From: Lacrimispora xylanisolvens | Lineage (GTDB): Bacteria; Bacillota; Clostridia; Lachnospirales; Lachnospiraceae | Assembly (NCBI GenBank): GCA_017084465.1 | Contig: CP070896.1 | Coordinates: 5,507,501-5,571,500, forward strand | DNA length: 64,000 nucleotides | Direction of reading: 5' to 3' | Shown here: positions 50,101 to 60,577 of the stretch, piece after piece | How the letters are laid out: each line of letters starts with the position of its first letter | Position numbering within the stretch: the first letter of the stretch is position 1 | Translations under genes and position numbers: made by a program | The notes under the pieces: model-generated | Databases searched by the model: none | The model's input: the letters and a program-made list of their open reading frames with translations, nothing else | What the model was told of the DNA's origin: nothing

Positions 50101-51680
50101 TCAGAAGAAGTAAAGGCATTTACAGGAATGGCTGGCTGCGATATGCCAGATAAGATATGCCCGGTTTGCGGGCACCCATTATCAAAAGATGGTTTTGATA
50201 TTCCATTTGAAACATTCCTTGGTTTTAAGGGAGACAAGGAGCCTGATATCGATCTGAATTTCTCCGGAGAATATCAGAGTAAGGCCCATGATTATACAGA
50301 AGTTATTTTTGGAAAAGGGCAGACGTTCCGTGCAGGAACTATCGGTACTCTTGCCGATAAGACGGCATTCGGTTATGTGAAAAATTATTACGAGGAACAT
50401 GGAGTAAGAAAACGGAACTGTGAAATTAACCGGATTGTACAGGGCTGCGTGGGTGTGAGACGAACCACTGGCCAGCATCCGGGGGGAATTATCGTTCTTC
50501 CCCATGGAGAGGAGATTTACTCCTTTACACCGGTACAAAGGCCGGCTAATGATATGACTACAATGACGGTTACAACCCATTTCGACTATCACTCCATCGA
50601 CCACAACCTTTTAAAGCTTGATATTCTGGGACACGACGATCCGACTATGATCCGTATGCTTCAGGACCTGATTGGCTTTGATCCGGTAAAAGACATTCCT
50701 CTGGACAGCAGAGAAGTCATGTCACTTTTTCAGGACACATCAGCCCTTGGAATTATGCCGGAAGATATCGGCGGCTGTAAGCTGGGAGCACTGGGAGTAC
50801 CGGAGTTTGGTACTGATTTTGCCATGCAGATGTTAATAGACACCCAGCCCAAATATTTCTCGGATCTTGTCCGCATTGCAGGACTTGCTCATGGTACGGA
50901 TGTGTGTGGCTTGGTAATGCCCAGGCCCTTATTCAGGAAGGTAAGGCTACCATTCAGACAGCTATATGTACCAGAGATGATATTATGATATATTTAATTT
51001 CCATGGGTATCGAAGAAGGTCTGTCTTTCTCTATCATGGAGAGCGTTCGTAAAGGAAAAGGGTTAAAACCCGAATGGGAGGAGGAGATGACATCCCATGG
51101 GGTTCCGGACTGGTATATCTGGTCCTGTAAAAAGATTAAATACATGTTCCCCAAAGCCCATGCGGCCGCTTATGTTATGATGGCGTGGAGAATCGCGTAC
51201 TGTAAAGTGTTTTATCCACTTGCTTATTACGCATCGTTTTTCAGTATCCGTGCCAATGGCTTCAGCTATGAGCTGATGTGCCAGGGAAGAGAAAAGCTGG
51301 AGCATTATCTGGCTGATTATAGGAAACGGATCGACACTCTTTCCAAAAAGGAGCAGGATACTCTTCGTGATATGAGAATTGTCCAGGAAATGTACGCCAG
51401 AGGATATGATTTTACTCCTATTAATATTTACCAGGCAAAAGCAAGACATTTTCAAATCATTGATGGAAAATTAATGCCGTCTTTAAGCAGTATAGATGGA
51501 CTGGGAGAAAAAGCGGCAGATGCGGTTGTAGACGCCAGTAAGGATGGAAAATTCTTATCCAGAGAGGATTTCAGAAACCGGACAAAGGTCAGTAAGACTG
51601 TTTGTGATCTTATGGGGGATCTGGGACTTCTTGGGGATCTTCCCGAATCCAATCAGCTGTCTCTGTTTGATCTGGCGTAA
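47132..51680 (+). CDS. polC: DNA polymerase III alpha subunit, Gram-positive type PolC (three frameshifts)
   Basis: The main replicative polymerase with built-in proofreading. Restored length is 1514 residues. Domains in order: N-terminal region, OB fold (about 290-390), PHP part 1 (VELHCHTKMSDMDG), inserted 3'-5' exonuclease (VVFDIETTGFS, HNASFDV, HRAVDDAGCTAEIF), PHP part 2, polymerase palm with PDIDLNFSGEYQ, and fingers with the Cys-rich CESCHYYDF...CPVCGHP. Breaks: C6 48808-48813 (one extra), T5 49395-49399 (one extra), and a duplicated TG at 50901-50908 (two extra). An essential gene. Start ATG follows AGGTGATAG. Confidence 0.95.
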
Positions 51681-51686
51681 CATAGT

Positions 51687-51724
51687 TTCCGCTGCGGAAT
51701 AGCATTCTTTGTTCTGCAGCGGAA
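51687..51724 (+). other. Stem-loop downstream of polC
   Basis: TTCCGCTGC (51687-51695) pairs with GCAGCGGAA (51716-51724). No T-run follows, so it is a weak or non-canonical terminator. Confidence 0.5.
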
Positions 51725-51799
51725 GATTAAAAAGAGTAACTGAAATCTGATGTTATTTTTCCAGTATTTTAAAAAAATAAAAAAATTTTGAAAATACGG

Positions 51800-51828
51800 T
51801 TGACATTGCCTCAAATTTATATTATACT
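51800..51828 (+). promoter_or_regulatory. Promoter of the tRNA operon
   Basis: TTGACA (51800-51805) and TATACT (51823-51828), 17-bp spacer, just ahead of tRNA-Pro. Confidence 0.8.
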
Positions 51829-51840
51829 ACGTAACGTAAT

Positions 51841-51914
51841 CGAGGCGTGGCTCAGTTTGGTAGAGCGCTGCGTTCGGGACGCAGAGGTCGCAAGTTCGAA
51901 TCTTGTCGCCTCGA
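51841..51914 (+). tRNA. tRNA-Pro (anticodon CGG)
   Basis: A full cloverleaf of 74 nt: acceptor CGAGGCG pairs with CGCCTCG, discriminator A, anticodon stem CTGCG/CGCAG with loop TTCGGGA giving CGG, T-loop GTTCGAATC. CCA is not encoded. Confidence 0.95.
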
Positions 51915-51938
51915 TTTTGTATGAATCATATTCGTACT

Positions 51939-52010
51939 GGCCTATTGGTCAAGCGGTCAAGACGCCGCCCTCTCACGGCGGAAACCCGAGTTCGATTCTC
52001 GGATAGGTCA
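51939..52010 (+). tRNA. tRNA-Glu (anticodon CTC)
   Basis: 72 nt: acceptor GGCCTAT pairs with ATAGGTC (one G-T pair), discriminator A, anticodon stem CCGCC/GGCGG with loop CTCTCAC giving CTC, T-loop GTTCGATTC. CCA is not encoded. Confidence 0.95.
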
Positions 52011-52017
52011 TAATAAA

Positions 52018-52048
52018 AACCTTCAGGATTAATCCTGAAGGTTTTTTG
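52018..52048. terminator. Terminator of the tRNA operon
   Basis: AACCTTCAGGATT pairs with AATCCTGAAGGTT, followed by T residues; also placed to stop the convergent peroxiredoxin gene. Confidence 0.85.
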
Positions 52049-52061
52049 TGTTAAAGCGGGA

Positions 52062-52703
52062 TCAGCAGGGTTTATCTTTATAACACCAGAACCAGTCCAT
52101 ACAATTTAAGTTTTGAGCCTGTGGATTATTAATCCGCTCTATCATCTGGTCATAAGTACGGGGTGGGGGTACCATAGCAGGACTGCCTGGCTCCCAGTTT
52201 GCCGGAGTTACAATATTACAGCGGTCTGTTGTCTCAAGTGCAGTTAAGAGCCGTATGATCTCACAAATATTTCTGCCATTTGTAAGAGGATAAACAAGTA
52301 TTGCCCGGATAATCTGATCAGGATCGATGAAAAAGACATTTCGGACAGTTTCCTGTTTGGAGGCATCGGGTGCTATCATGCCATACATACCCGCCACTTC
52401 TGCCATACGATCTGCAATAATAGGGAATGGAATCTGGACGCCTGTCAACAGGTAGATCTGGTTTACCCAGGCAAGATGGGACGGATTGCTGTCTATGCTT
52501 AAACCGATCAATTTGGCATTTAAGGCTTCAAATTGGTCATTGGCCTGAGCAAAAGCTACAAATTCGGTAGTGCAGACCGGAGTAAAATCGCCGGGATGAG
52601 AGAAAAGTATTACCCAGTGGCCTTTGTAGTCAGATAATTTTATGGGTCCAAATGTTGTCATTGCAGAAAAGTCTGGAGCTTTCATTCCAATGCTTACGTT
52701 CAT
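52062..52703 (-). CDS. Peroxiredoxin, AhpC/TSA family, Prx6-like
   Basis: Reduces peroxides in the cytosol. A 213-residue protein. The peroxidatic Cys is C44 in FTPVCTTE, with the conserved Pro, Thr and later Arg (ETVRNVFFIDP). The length and long C-terminal arm fit the Prx6 (1-Cys-like) subgroup; an extra Cys pair near the end (NCMDWFWCYKDKPC) could resolve the disulfide. AAGG lies upstream of ATG 52703. It is monocistronic. Regulation is not evident. Confidence 0.88.
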   Translation of the reverse strand: MNVSIGMKAPDFSAMTTFGPIKLSDYKGHWVILFSHPGDFTPVCTTEFVAFAQANDQFEALNAKLIGLSIDSNPSHLAWVNQIYLLTGVQIPFPIIADRMAEVAGMYGMIAPDASKQETVRNVFFIDPDQIIRAILVYPLTNGRNICEIIRLLTALETTDRCNIVTPANWEPGSPAMVPPPRTYDQMIERINNPQAQNLNCMDWFWCYKDKPC

Positions 52704-53269
52704 ATGTAATCCTTAATAGCTTTTTGTAATAATATATGGTGGTTATGGGAGAAATAGTTCTAGAAAATGATTAAATTGATAAAGTGGAGATATCTTAAAA
52801 TATATGTTGGTATTCTATAAAATTCATGGTATAATATAATTCGATGCAATAACCTTCTCTAACATTCTGCTTTTCTGGTATTTATTTAGATTGTTCAACC
52901 TTAATTCCTTAATTATTTTATTCACTTAAACGTTCTATGGATTTAACATTTTTATTTATTTAATCTATTCATTTTAATCTTTTTTTATCTATCTTTTTTA
53001 ATTAATTTCTTGTGTCTGATTTTCTTTATTATATTCCAAATACATGTAACAATTTTTGATTAATTGAATTAATCACATCTTTTGCAGTCTTATTTAATCC
53101 TGATACGGTATGAACTGAACTTAGTTCTGCTTAAATAAATAATAGAAAGGAGAAATGTTTATTTATTTGTATAGAAAGGAGGAGATTAGGAGATTTGCTG
53201 AATAAAACTGGCATTATGACTTAGATTTAATAACTAAATATTATTTATAAAATAAGATTGGTGGTATGA
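52704..53269. other. AT-rich intergenic region with promoter, palindromes and long leader
   Basis: About 565 bp without a supported gene. A rightward promoter TTGGTA (52807-52812) and TATAAT (52830-52835) at 17 bp would give a leader of about 430 nt. The leader is T-rich (52860-53040). It contains the perfect palindrome TGATTAATTGAATTAATCA (53057-53075) and GAACTTAGTTC (53117-53127), the latter repeated at 60705. A 16-codon reading frame (53155-53205) and two strong AAAGGAG-type sites (53145-53152 and 53174-53183) precede the surface gene; a leader peptide is possible but unproven. Confidence 0.55.
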
Positions 53270-55581
53270 ATGAAAAAGAGAAAATCACTGGCTATATTAA
53301 GTCTGCTTTTACCATTTTTATATATTCCAATTTTAAGCTATGGAGAATGTATACAAGATGATGTTAATCGAATTTATAACGAAAGCAAGGCAACTGAAAA
53401 GAATGGCTGGCAGCTAATAGCTGATAATTGGTATTACTTTAGTGAAAATGGCTATATTGACACAGGTTGGAAACATATTTCCGATAAATGGTATTTTTTT
53501 AGTCCGAATTCTGATGAAACAAGAGGAAAGATGCTGACTGGATGGCAGTGGATTGATGGAAAGTGCTATTTTCTTTCTCCAGCAGGAACGGAAAATTATC
53601 CGCATGGTTCAATGTATGAGAATGGTATGACTCCAGATGGATATATGGTCAATGAATCCGGCGCATGGGTTAACGAAGTAGGTGTCGTTGAAATTCCGGG
53701 GAAGGGGATACAGACGGTTGTAGAAAGGAAAACATTAGCAGGCAGAACCATATTTTCTGGTGGTTCAGGTGGCGGAGGATCTGGCGGAGGTGGTGGAAGC
53801 CGAGGTCACAGCAACTCAAACAATTCTAAGGATGAAAATAAAGGTGAAAAGCCTGATAGTAAGCCAGAACCTATAAGGCCAACTAATCCAGATGAAAGTG
53901 GTGGGAAGGAAGTCCCAGAGGTACCAGTTAAACAATACAAATATATCGTAAGGTATATGGATATTGCTGATAAAACAATTCTACACATTATGACTGGAAC
54001 AGGGAATGAAGGAGAAACAATAGAACTGATCCAGCCGGACATTGAAGGATATACGATATCTAAAGGCCAGAAAGAAACCCTTTTATTAACCAGTGATCAG
54101 ATCAACTTAAATATTTATTATGTGAAAGTTACCACAGCTTCCCCATCTGAGGCCAGAAAAATTGACTGGGACATAAAGTTTATTGAAGAAGGGAAGCCAG
54201 ACAGGGAGATTTTAAAAGGGCAAAAGGGTAAGACTGAGGAAGGTAAGGAACTGTTTGTTAATTTTCCAGAAACAATTATGGGAAGTGATCAATATTACTA
54301 CCATTCCCTGGTTCCAAGTCCATGGAGTGTTGTGGTAAATGGAAATGGTACCCAGAAATATTATATCGAATACCGGAAAGGTGATCGTTTACCGGAAATA
54401 CCAGATTCAGAAGGAGATATGAAAGAAAGATTAAATTACTGGCTGGATGTTTCCGGTGAAGCAGTTCAATGCATTACAGGAGAAAGGCCATTAGTCGGAC
54501 AGCTTATTAGTGAAAGCCAAGCGGAAGCAAATGAGAGACTTCTTAACCTGGTATCCATGGCAGATGGGGGGAGATCGGATAGAGGTTTATGTAATAGCAA
54601 AGGGATATACCCCAAATACTGCAATTATCAGCCAGAAGTTCCCCGCGGTCAAAAATGTATCTGAGCTTTCATTGGAAAAATTAACAATTTCTGATGAGAC
54701 ATATACCATTTTGCGGGTTGGGTTTGAGAAAACATATGATGAAAATACCTGCAATCACAGCTATAAAGTGATCGATCAGGTGGAACCTTCCTGCATGGAT
54801 AACGGTTATGAGACCGTACAATGCTTAAAATGCAAAAGGGAGGAAACAGTGATATTACCTGCTATGGGACATATAGACATGGATCATGATGGAATCTGTG
54901 ATGTTTGTTATCAAGCAGTACAGGAAACACCAGAAGCCATCCATTACAGTATGGGGGGATGTCCAGTACCGTACCATTGGAAACAAAACCTATCTATTCC
55001 GATGTATCGACGAGGATTATGAGGATTCTATAAACAACAGCCAGAAAGCAGCTTTGTTTCTATGTGACAGCGTGATCCGGTCCGACATTATGGGGACATC
55101 AAAAAAGCTCAATTTTGGAGATAACAATAACTATAAATATTCAAAGGTGAGAGAGTGGCTGCAGAACAATGCTTCAGATTCGCGATTTTTACATAATGCC
55201 TATATAGGAATTACCAGATCATACATAGGATCAACCGGAAGAGGAACATATGAGCAGCTAAAAGAGAGCAGCTTAATGGGTTATGATCGTCTATTTCAGT
55301 CTATGGAAGATAAAGTCTTTATTCTATCCATGGAAGAGGCGTTGAAGTATCGGGAGTATCTATGGAAGTTTAATGGCAGTGAAACAAATAATCCTGATTC
55401 CCAGATTTCTGCTTACTCAAAAGGCTATTATCTGCGGACTCCTCAAAATGGCGGTCTGGAAGATTTTTGGTACGGAGAAGGCATTTATGCGGTTAGCCTG
55501 ATAGATGGTAATATACAGCCGGTGAATGTTTCGGAGACAAATATCGGGATCAGACCGGTTATGACGATTCCTCAGAAATAG
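53270..55581 (+). CDS. Large secreted wall-binding protein with DUF6273-like C-terminus (two frameshifts)
   Basis: Restored length is 769 residues. Order: signal peptide (1-25), choline-binding-type repeats (about 40-145) with GWQLIADNWYYF, GWKHISDKWYFF, GWQWIDGKCYFL and TPDGYMVNESGAW, a Gly/Ser-rich spacer (about 165-185), a Lys/Glu/Pro-rich linker, a MucBP-like beta domain (YIVRYMDIADKTI), a region with Cys pairs (CNHSYKV...CLKC, GICDVC), and a C-terminal domain I take as DUF6273-like (YRTIGNKTYLF, YYLRTPQNGG, IGIRPVM). Breaks are at G6 54566-54571 and G6 54953-54958; one G fewer in each keeps the frame. The repeats should bind a cell-wall polymer. The start ATG 53270 has only a weak AT-rich ribosome binding site, but the signal peptide fits. 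Confidence 0.72.
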
Positions 55582-55590
55582 GAGAGATTT

Positions 55591-55770
55591 ATGAACATAC
55601 TGTCGTTTATATTGTTTGGCTTTATCTGTGCATCCATTGTAGTTTTTATTTTTATTACAGTGTCCTGTGTGATAGTTACATGCTTAAGTAATAAAGATCA
55701 GGAGGATGAGGGGCAAATCCAATGGATTAAAGAATACAAAGATAAAAAATTAAGGGAGAAAGAAATATGA
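55591..55770 (+). CDS. Small single-span membrane protein (59 residues)
   Basis: ATG 55591 follows AGGAGAG 4-9 bases upstream, directly after the surface protein stop. Residues 1-34 form one hydrophobic helix with a Cys (VSCVIVTC) and the tail (about 35-59) is charged (KDQEDEG, KEYKDKKLREKE). The stop overlaps the next ATG (ATGA). Unknown function; perhaps a chaperone, holin-like or export helper for the surface proteins around it. Confidence 0.6.
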   Translation: MNILSFILFGFICASIVVFIFITVSCVIVTCLSNKDQEDEGQIQWIKEYKDKKLREKEI

Positions 55771-55947
55771 AAGGAAATATAAAAATAGTTATTTGCCATT
55801 TCCTTGCTACCATCATTGTAGTAATCACGGTTGGATATGCACAACCATTTTTTGCTTTAATGCAAGCCTTATGGATCAATGTATCAAAATGAGATTACTC
55901 CAAATGGATATCTGGTAGATGAAAATGGAGTTTGGAAAATTAAATAG
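55767..55947 (+). CDS. Short secreted protein with one wall-binding repeat (one frameshift)
   Basis: Translation from ATG 55767 gives a signal-like helix (ICHFLATIIVVITVGYAQ) and stops at 55892 in that frame. One base fewer near 55856-55866 instead continues to KPYGSMYQNEITPNGYLVDE and a stop at 55947, giving 59 residues. The continuation matches the TPDGYMVNESGAW unit of the gene at 53270 and TPDGYIVNEKGQW at the end of 55956-60125. A minimal wall-binding peptide is the best reading. Alternatively it is a 41-residue membrane peptide and the repeat is a relic. Confidence 0.55.
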
Positions 55948-55955
55948 GAGGAACA

Positions 55956-58900
55956 ATGCGAAAAAAATTTGTGAGAGGGCTGGCATACATCATGTGTGCC
56001 ACCCTGACAATTACCGCAGTACCGCTTTGGGCAGTATATGCGGAATCAGGGACAGAAGTTTCCGGTTTAAAAGTGTCCACGCCTTCTGATGCGAGCTGTG
56101 AGATAGAATCAGAGGTAGAAGAACCCGTTAATGAAGAGGACGTAGAAGAAGATCTGCCAGAAGTAGAACCCGAAGAGATCCTACCTGCAGACCCAGATCC
56201 GATTGAAATTCCGGCTACGGAACCGGTAAATATTGCTACACCATCTGAAGTAGTAGAACCTACTTTCACGGATGTTAAAAAAGCTTTAATACTTTCTTCT
56301 GTTCCTTCTTTCAGTTCCCTGGGAGATATCTGGGATTCCTGGTCTGGAAAGACCAGTTTTGAATTCCTTAGTGGGAGCCAGGGAGAGGGAACGGAAGAAA
56401 AGCCATACCTGATCAAAAACCGGGAGCAGCTTATGGGACTATCCGAGCTTACGGCCATGGGAATGATGGTGCCGGAGGCGGAGGGAGCCAAATATGCCGG
56501 AGATTATTCCGGATGTCACTTTGCCCTGGGTGCGAATATTGATCTTCAGGGAGTGGACTGGATTCCTATCGGCTTTTATCAAGACTCTTCTAAAAGACTG
56601 GGAAAGTTTCCCACACATTTAATGGTTTCTTTGATGGAAATGGAAAGTCCATTAAGAACTTAAAGCTGGCTTCCTTTGCCGGTTATAACAACGTAGGACT
56701 CTTTGGATCGGTATCCAATGCAAGCATCCATGACCTGACCATAATTCCAGATAGCAGATCCATAAAAGGAAATGACCGGACTGGTGTGGTGGCAGGGTAT
56801 GCAGAAAACAGTGAAATCCGAAATGTAACCGTAAAAAATGCTGACATCAGATCCACTGGTATTTCCGGAGGAATTGCGGGAGAGATCAGTGGTACCGTCA
56901 TTGAAAATGCCACCTGCGAAAAAGTCATGATTGATGCAAAAGGAGGAAGTGAAATTATTTATGCCGGTGGAATTGTCGGAGTTGCCTCCCAATTCCTCCA
57001 TTGTGGACTGTGAGGTATCCACCGGAACAGGAACTACCGCAAGAATTCAGGGAACCGGATACATTGGTGGAATTGTAGGGTATCAGAATGCTTCAAATGT
57101 ATTTAACACCTATGTAAGCGGAACCATTGGAGGTTATCACTCTATCGCAATCGGAGGAATTACAGGAAAGTATGCAGCCGGGAAAATAAAAGTGGCACGT
57201 TTTGCGGGAACCATTGGAAACTCCCAGCTTGGCTCCATGGCAAGAGAAGGAACCTTTATCGGAACCAGACAGGGAGCTGCAACTAATTACAACTACATAG
57301 AGGATGTGGCGTATCTGTTTGCTGATACGGAAAGTAAGATAAGCGCCAATGTCTGCGGTTCCGAGATTGAGGATGACAATGATTATACCTACGCTGCCCA
57401 TATCGGTTACTGGCACACGGGAGATCTCTACTATACTCTGGTTCAGGGTGGAGTACAAAAGACTATATCGGATCAGTACTTTTATGAAGAACTGGAAAAA
57501 GGTATCCTGACCGTTCTTGATGAGGCGCCTGGAGATTATATCCTGGATCACTTTGCACCGGATTCTTTGGGCAGGCCCGTAAGAGGGTATCTATTAAATG
57601 TCAATCAGATTGATACCATAGCAAACGGCCAGAACTATTATGATATTGCCACCTTGGAAGTACGGGGAAGCTCTCAGTATTCAAGACCCATGGATAAAGA
57701 AAATCGGGGAGCCATTGCAGCCGGTACCGCAGTCACCGTGACAACGGTACCAAACAATACGGATACGGAAAAGTTTCAGATCGAAGGCGCTCCTTTCTAT
57801 GTAAATAGCAAGGGTATCAAAAAAGAATAGTACCTATTCTGACAGCAGCCATGCCTATACCTTTACCATGCCAGAAGATAACATCACCCTTTCTGCTATT
57901 TATAAGAAAGTGGCAGTATCCGTAAAGGTAGTTCCGGAAAGTTATACCTTTGCCGTCATTCAGACCAGGGCTGGAAATCGGAAGAATCCGGTAATAACCA
58001 CAGAGATTAAAAACAAGGAAGGAAAGCTGATCACCAGGTATATCAACGGTGTATTAGAAAAAAGGAACTGAAGTGCAGTCGGTAAACATCAAGGCTGTAA
58101 TTGATGCCAACAATGACGTAGCAGACAACCGGGTGAAATGGAGCATTGATGATCCTCAGCTCATCACTCTTGCAAAGAACGATGATGAGGAAACTGACGG
58201 ATACTCTTCACAGTCGGCAAGCCTGGCAGTCAATCTTTCCTCCTCCTTCTTTCAAACCATTATAGCGGATGCAGAAAAGAAACAGGCAGATGAAAACTTC
58301 CAATATAAGATTCCCAATACTATTTACGGCGCGGGGCATCAAAACGGAGGCGTTGCAGTTTTAACGGCACAGACCAGACCTTCTACTTCTTTTGAAGGAA
58401 AACCTTGTGCTGCCAACAGCCGGATCAATGTCACATTTCAGATCATTGACAATACCTTAGTAGCCACGGAAGGAGCAGTTCTTGATAAACAGGTGCTTAC
58501 CTATACGGTGAAAAGGACTCTGACTGGGGATCGGATCAATCCACAGGAAACGGTTACAGTAACAGTTCCTCAGCCCTTAACGGCAACGTTTACTCCGGAC
58601 TTCTTCTCTAAGGATGAAGTAGTATGGACCAGTTCCGATCCGGCAGTCGTGCAAGTTACGCAGGATAATGAGGCATACCGGGAAGCATCAGTTTCTGTTC
58701 TAAAGGATGCTGCCTGGATTCGTAACATCATAGCTACTGACAATGGAATCAAAAGCAATGATCCATATGCAAAAGTATCAGGAAGAGGAAGCCGGGCTGT
58801 AGTGATTACTGCTGATGGAAAAGACAAGCTGGGGAATAAAGCTTCTGCTGTCTGCCAGGTAACTATCAACTTTGTAACGGATGACCAGACCAGAGTAGTC

Positions 58901-60125
58901 CCGGAAGGAATTATCATGGATCAAACAGAACTATCCTATAATCTTGGCTATCAGATGGCTGGAGATATCCATTCACAGATTGCAGATAAGAAAGGATTTA
59001 CTGCAAAGAAACTGTCTGCAACTGTTCTCCCGGATCTTGATGATACAACAGGACATAAACCTTATGACCGGACTGTAATCTGGACTTCCTCTGATCCGGA
59101 AGCGTTATCCGTTGATCAACAGGGAAATGTAATTCCAGTTGAAGGTGCTGCCTGGATCAATAAGGCATGTTACAAAACTCCATACCAGGGAGAAAAGAAC
59201 GTGGTGATTACGGCCACCACAAGAGATGGAAAGAAAGCAGCCTCCTGTCTGGTGAAACTTTCATTCCAGGCAGAATGCCTGGAAGCAGATCGAAATAGTG
59301 AGACTTTTGATCTGGCACTAACCAAAACAGGAAGAAGAAATAATCCTACTTATACCTGGAGTGGTATGGAAGCCAAGAAATTTTCTGCTTCTGTTTATTC
59401 AGAAAATAATGGGAAGAAAATCCAGTGGCGGTCCTCTGATTCAGGAATCCTTTCCGTAGATTCAGAAGGAAATGTAAAGGCTGTGGTAATTAATGAAACA
59501 GGAAGTAATTGCTGGCTGGATCAATGAGATACTGGGAAAATCACAGTACTCTGGAAGCACAAACGCTATTGTATATGCAGAAAGTAGTGATGGAAAGCTT
59601 TCTGATCCAATCCAGGTAAAGTTAAACTTAAAAGTCATTGATAATACCACTTCTGGAGGCAGCTCCGGAGGAGGAGGAGGTGGTGGTGGAAGCCGATCCG
59701 TAGGAGTAACGGCTGCAGGAAATATCAAAGGACCGGCAGCACCCTCTGGAGCAATCACCGGCACCTGGACACAGGCTGGTAATGGAAAATGGATCTTCGC
59801 TTCCGACCGGACCTTTACCGATGAATGGGCCTATATCAGTAATCCATTTGCAACGGGAAATCAGGAAAAGGCATCCTGGTTCCGGTTTGACAAAGATGGC
59901 TTTATGGTGACTGGTTGGCAAACATATGCCGATGGGAATATCTTTTACTTAAAGACGGCTACCGATGGAACCCAGGGCCAGATGCTTACTGGTTGGCAAA
60001 ACATTGAAGGAGCCTGGTACTATTTTAATACTGTTTCCGATGGAACAAAAGGAAAGCTACTGATTAATACCATTACACCTGATGGATATATAGTAAATGA
60101 GAAGGGACAGTGGATATCATCATGA
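55956..60125 (+). CDS. Giant secreted GLUG/Ig-like wall-binding protein (five frameshifts)
   Basis: Restored length is 1388 residues. Order: signal peptide (1-30), acidic Pro/Glu linker (about 45-95), beta-helix GLUG-type repeats (about 200-380) with GGIAGEISG, GGIVGV, GGIVGYQN and GGITGKYA, a region of bacterial Ig-like Big2-type domains (about 600-1180) with VVWTSSDP, VIWTSSDPEALSV and IQWRSSDSGILSV, a Gly-rich spacer (about 1235), then C-terminal choline-binding-type repeats (WFRFDKDGFMVTGWQTYADG, GWQNIEGAWYYF, TPDGYIVNEKGQW). Breaks: A3 56603-56605, C3 56988-56990, A6 57819-57824, A6 58058-58063, and about 59486-59500. Each is a one-base change and together they give 1389 codons exactly. 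AGGAGG precedes the ATG. It is probably an adhesin or glycan-binding protein held to the wall by its C-terminus. Confidence 0.72.
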
Positions 60126-60235
60126 TGAAGAAATGTGTATTAGCAATAACTATTATTGTGATAACTGTTATTGTCTGTGTTGTTTCATTATTTACTTTTT
60201 TCTTTTTTGTAGTAAGAAAATCATATGTCAGCTAA
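60122..60235 (+). CDS. Tiny hydrophobic membrane peptide (37 residues)
   Basis: ATG 60122 overlaps the stop of the giant surface gene, so it would be translated by coupling. Residues about 5-30 are one hydrophobic helix (VLAITIIVITVIVCVVSLF) ending with Phe-rich and basic residues. No good ribosome binding site of its own. It resembles in design the 59-residue protein at 55591. Unknown function; the call rests on length, hydrophobicity and position. Confidence 0.45.
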   Translation: MMKKCVLAITIIVITVIVCVVSLFTFFFFVVRKSYVS

Positions 60236-60316
60236 TGACATTGAGTGTTTCAAAAAAACCAAGTTTGACATCACTTATAAATTGAAAAAAATCGTACAAT
60301 GACAACCAAATATGTT

Positions 60317-60577
60317 AACCGATAAGCAGATGAGGCTTGGGAAGATTTACTATATTGGCAAACCCAAAATAGAAAAACTCTTAAGCGAATCACTCTTTTA
60401 ATACAGGATATTGATAGGAATGGTTATTCAGGTATTGGTAAGCCTGAGCCTTTAAAAGAAAATATGCAGGGATATTGGAGCCGCAGAATTGATGAAGTAA
60501 ATCGGCTAGTTTATCGTATTACTGGTGGCAAGATTGAAATTATTCAATGCTGAACTCATTATAAAAATATGCCCTAA
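60317..60577 (+). pseudogene. YoeB-type toxin relic
   Basis: The frame reads ADEAWEDLLYWQTQNRKTLK, then GYSGIGKPEPLKENMQG, YWSRRIDEVNRLVYRI and IEIIQC, which is a close match to the YoeB mRNA interferase. Stop TAA at 60323-60325 lies just before the first motif and TGA at 60551-60553 cuts it right before THYK. In YoeB the final Arg-x-His-Tyr stretch carries catalytic residues, and CGA-to-TGA would explain the stop. No YefM antitoxin is seen upstream. The stops are substitution-type, unlike the homopolymer breaks elsewhere, so a true relic is likely. Confidence 0.75.

Noticed and set aside
29784..51680. True pseudogenes in topA, rpsB, tsf, pyrH, frr, cdsA, ispG and polC
   Set aside because: All breaks are one- or two-base changes in simple runs, and the genes are essential; sequence error fits better.
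52860..53040. Small coding region in the T-rich leader
   Set aside because: Frames are short and lack ribosome binding sites; base composition fits non-coding DNA.
53117..53127. LexA box in the GAACTTAGTTC elements
   Set aside because: The spacer is three bases, not four, so it does not fit the LexA consensus.
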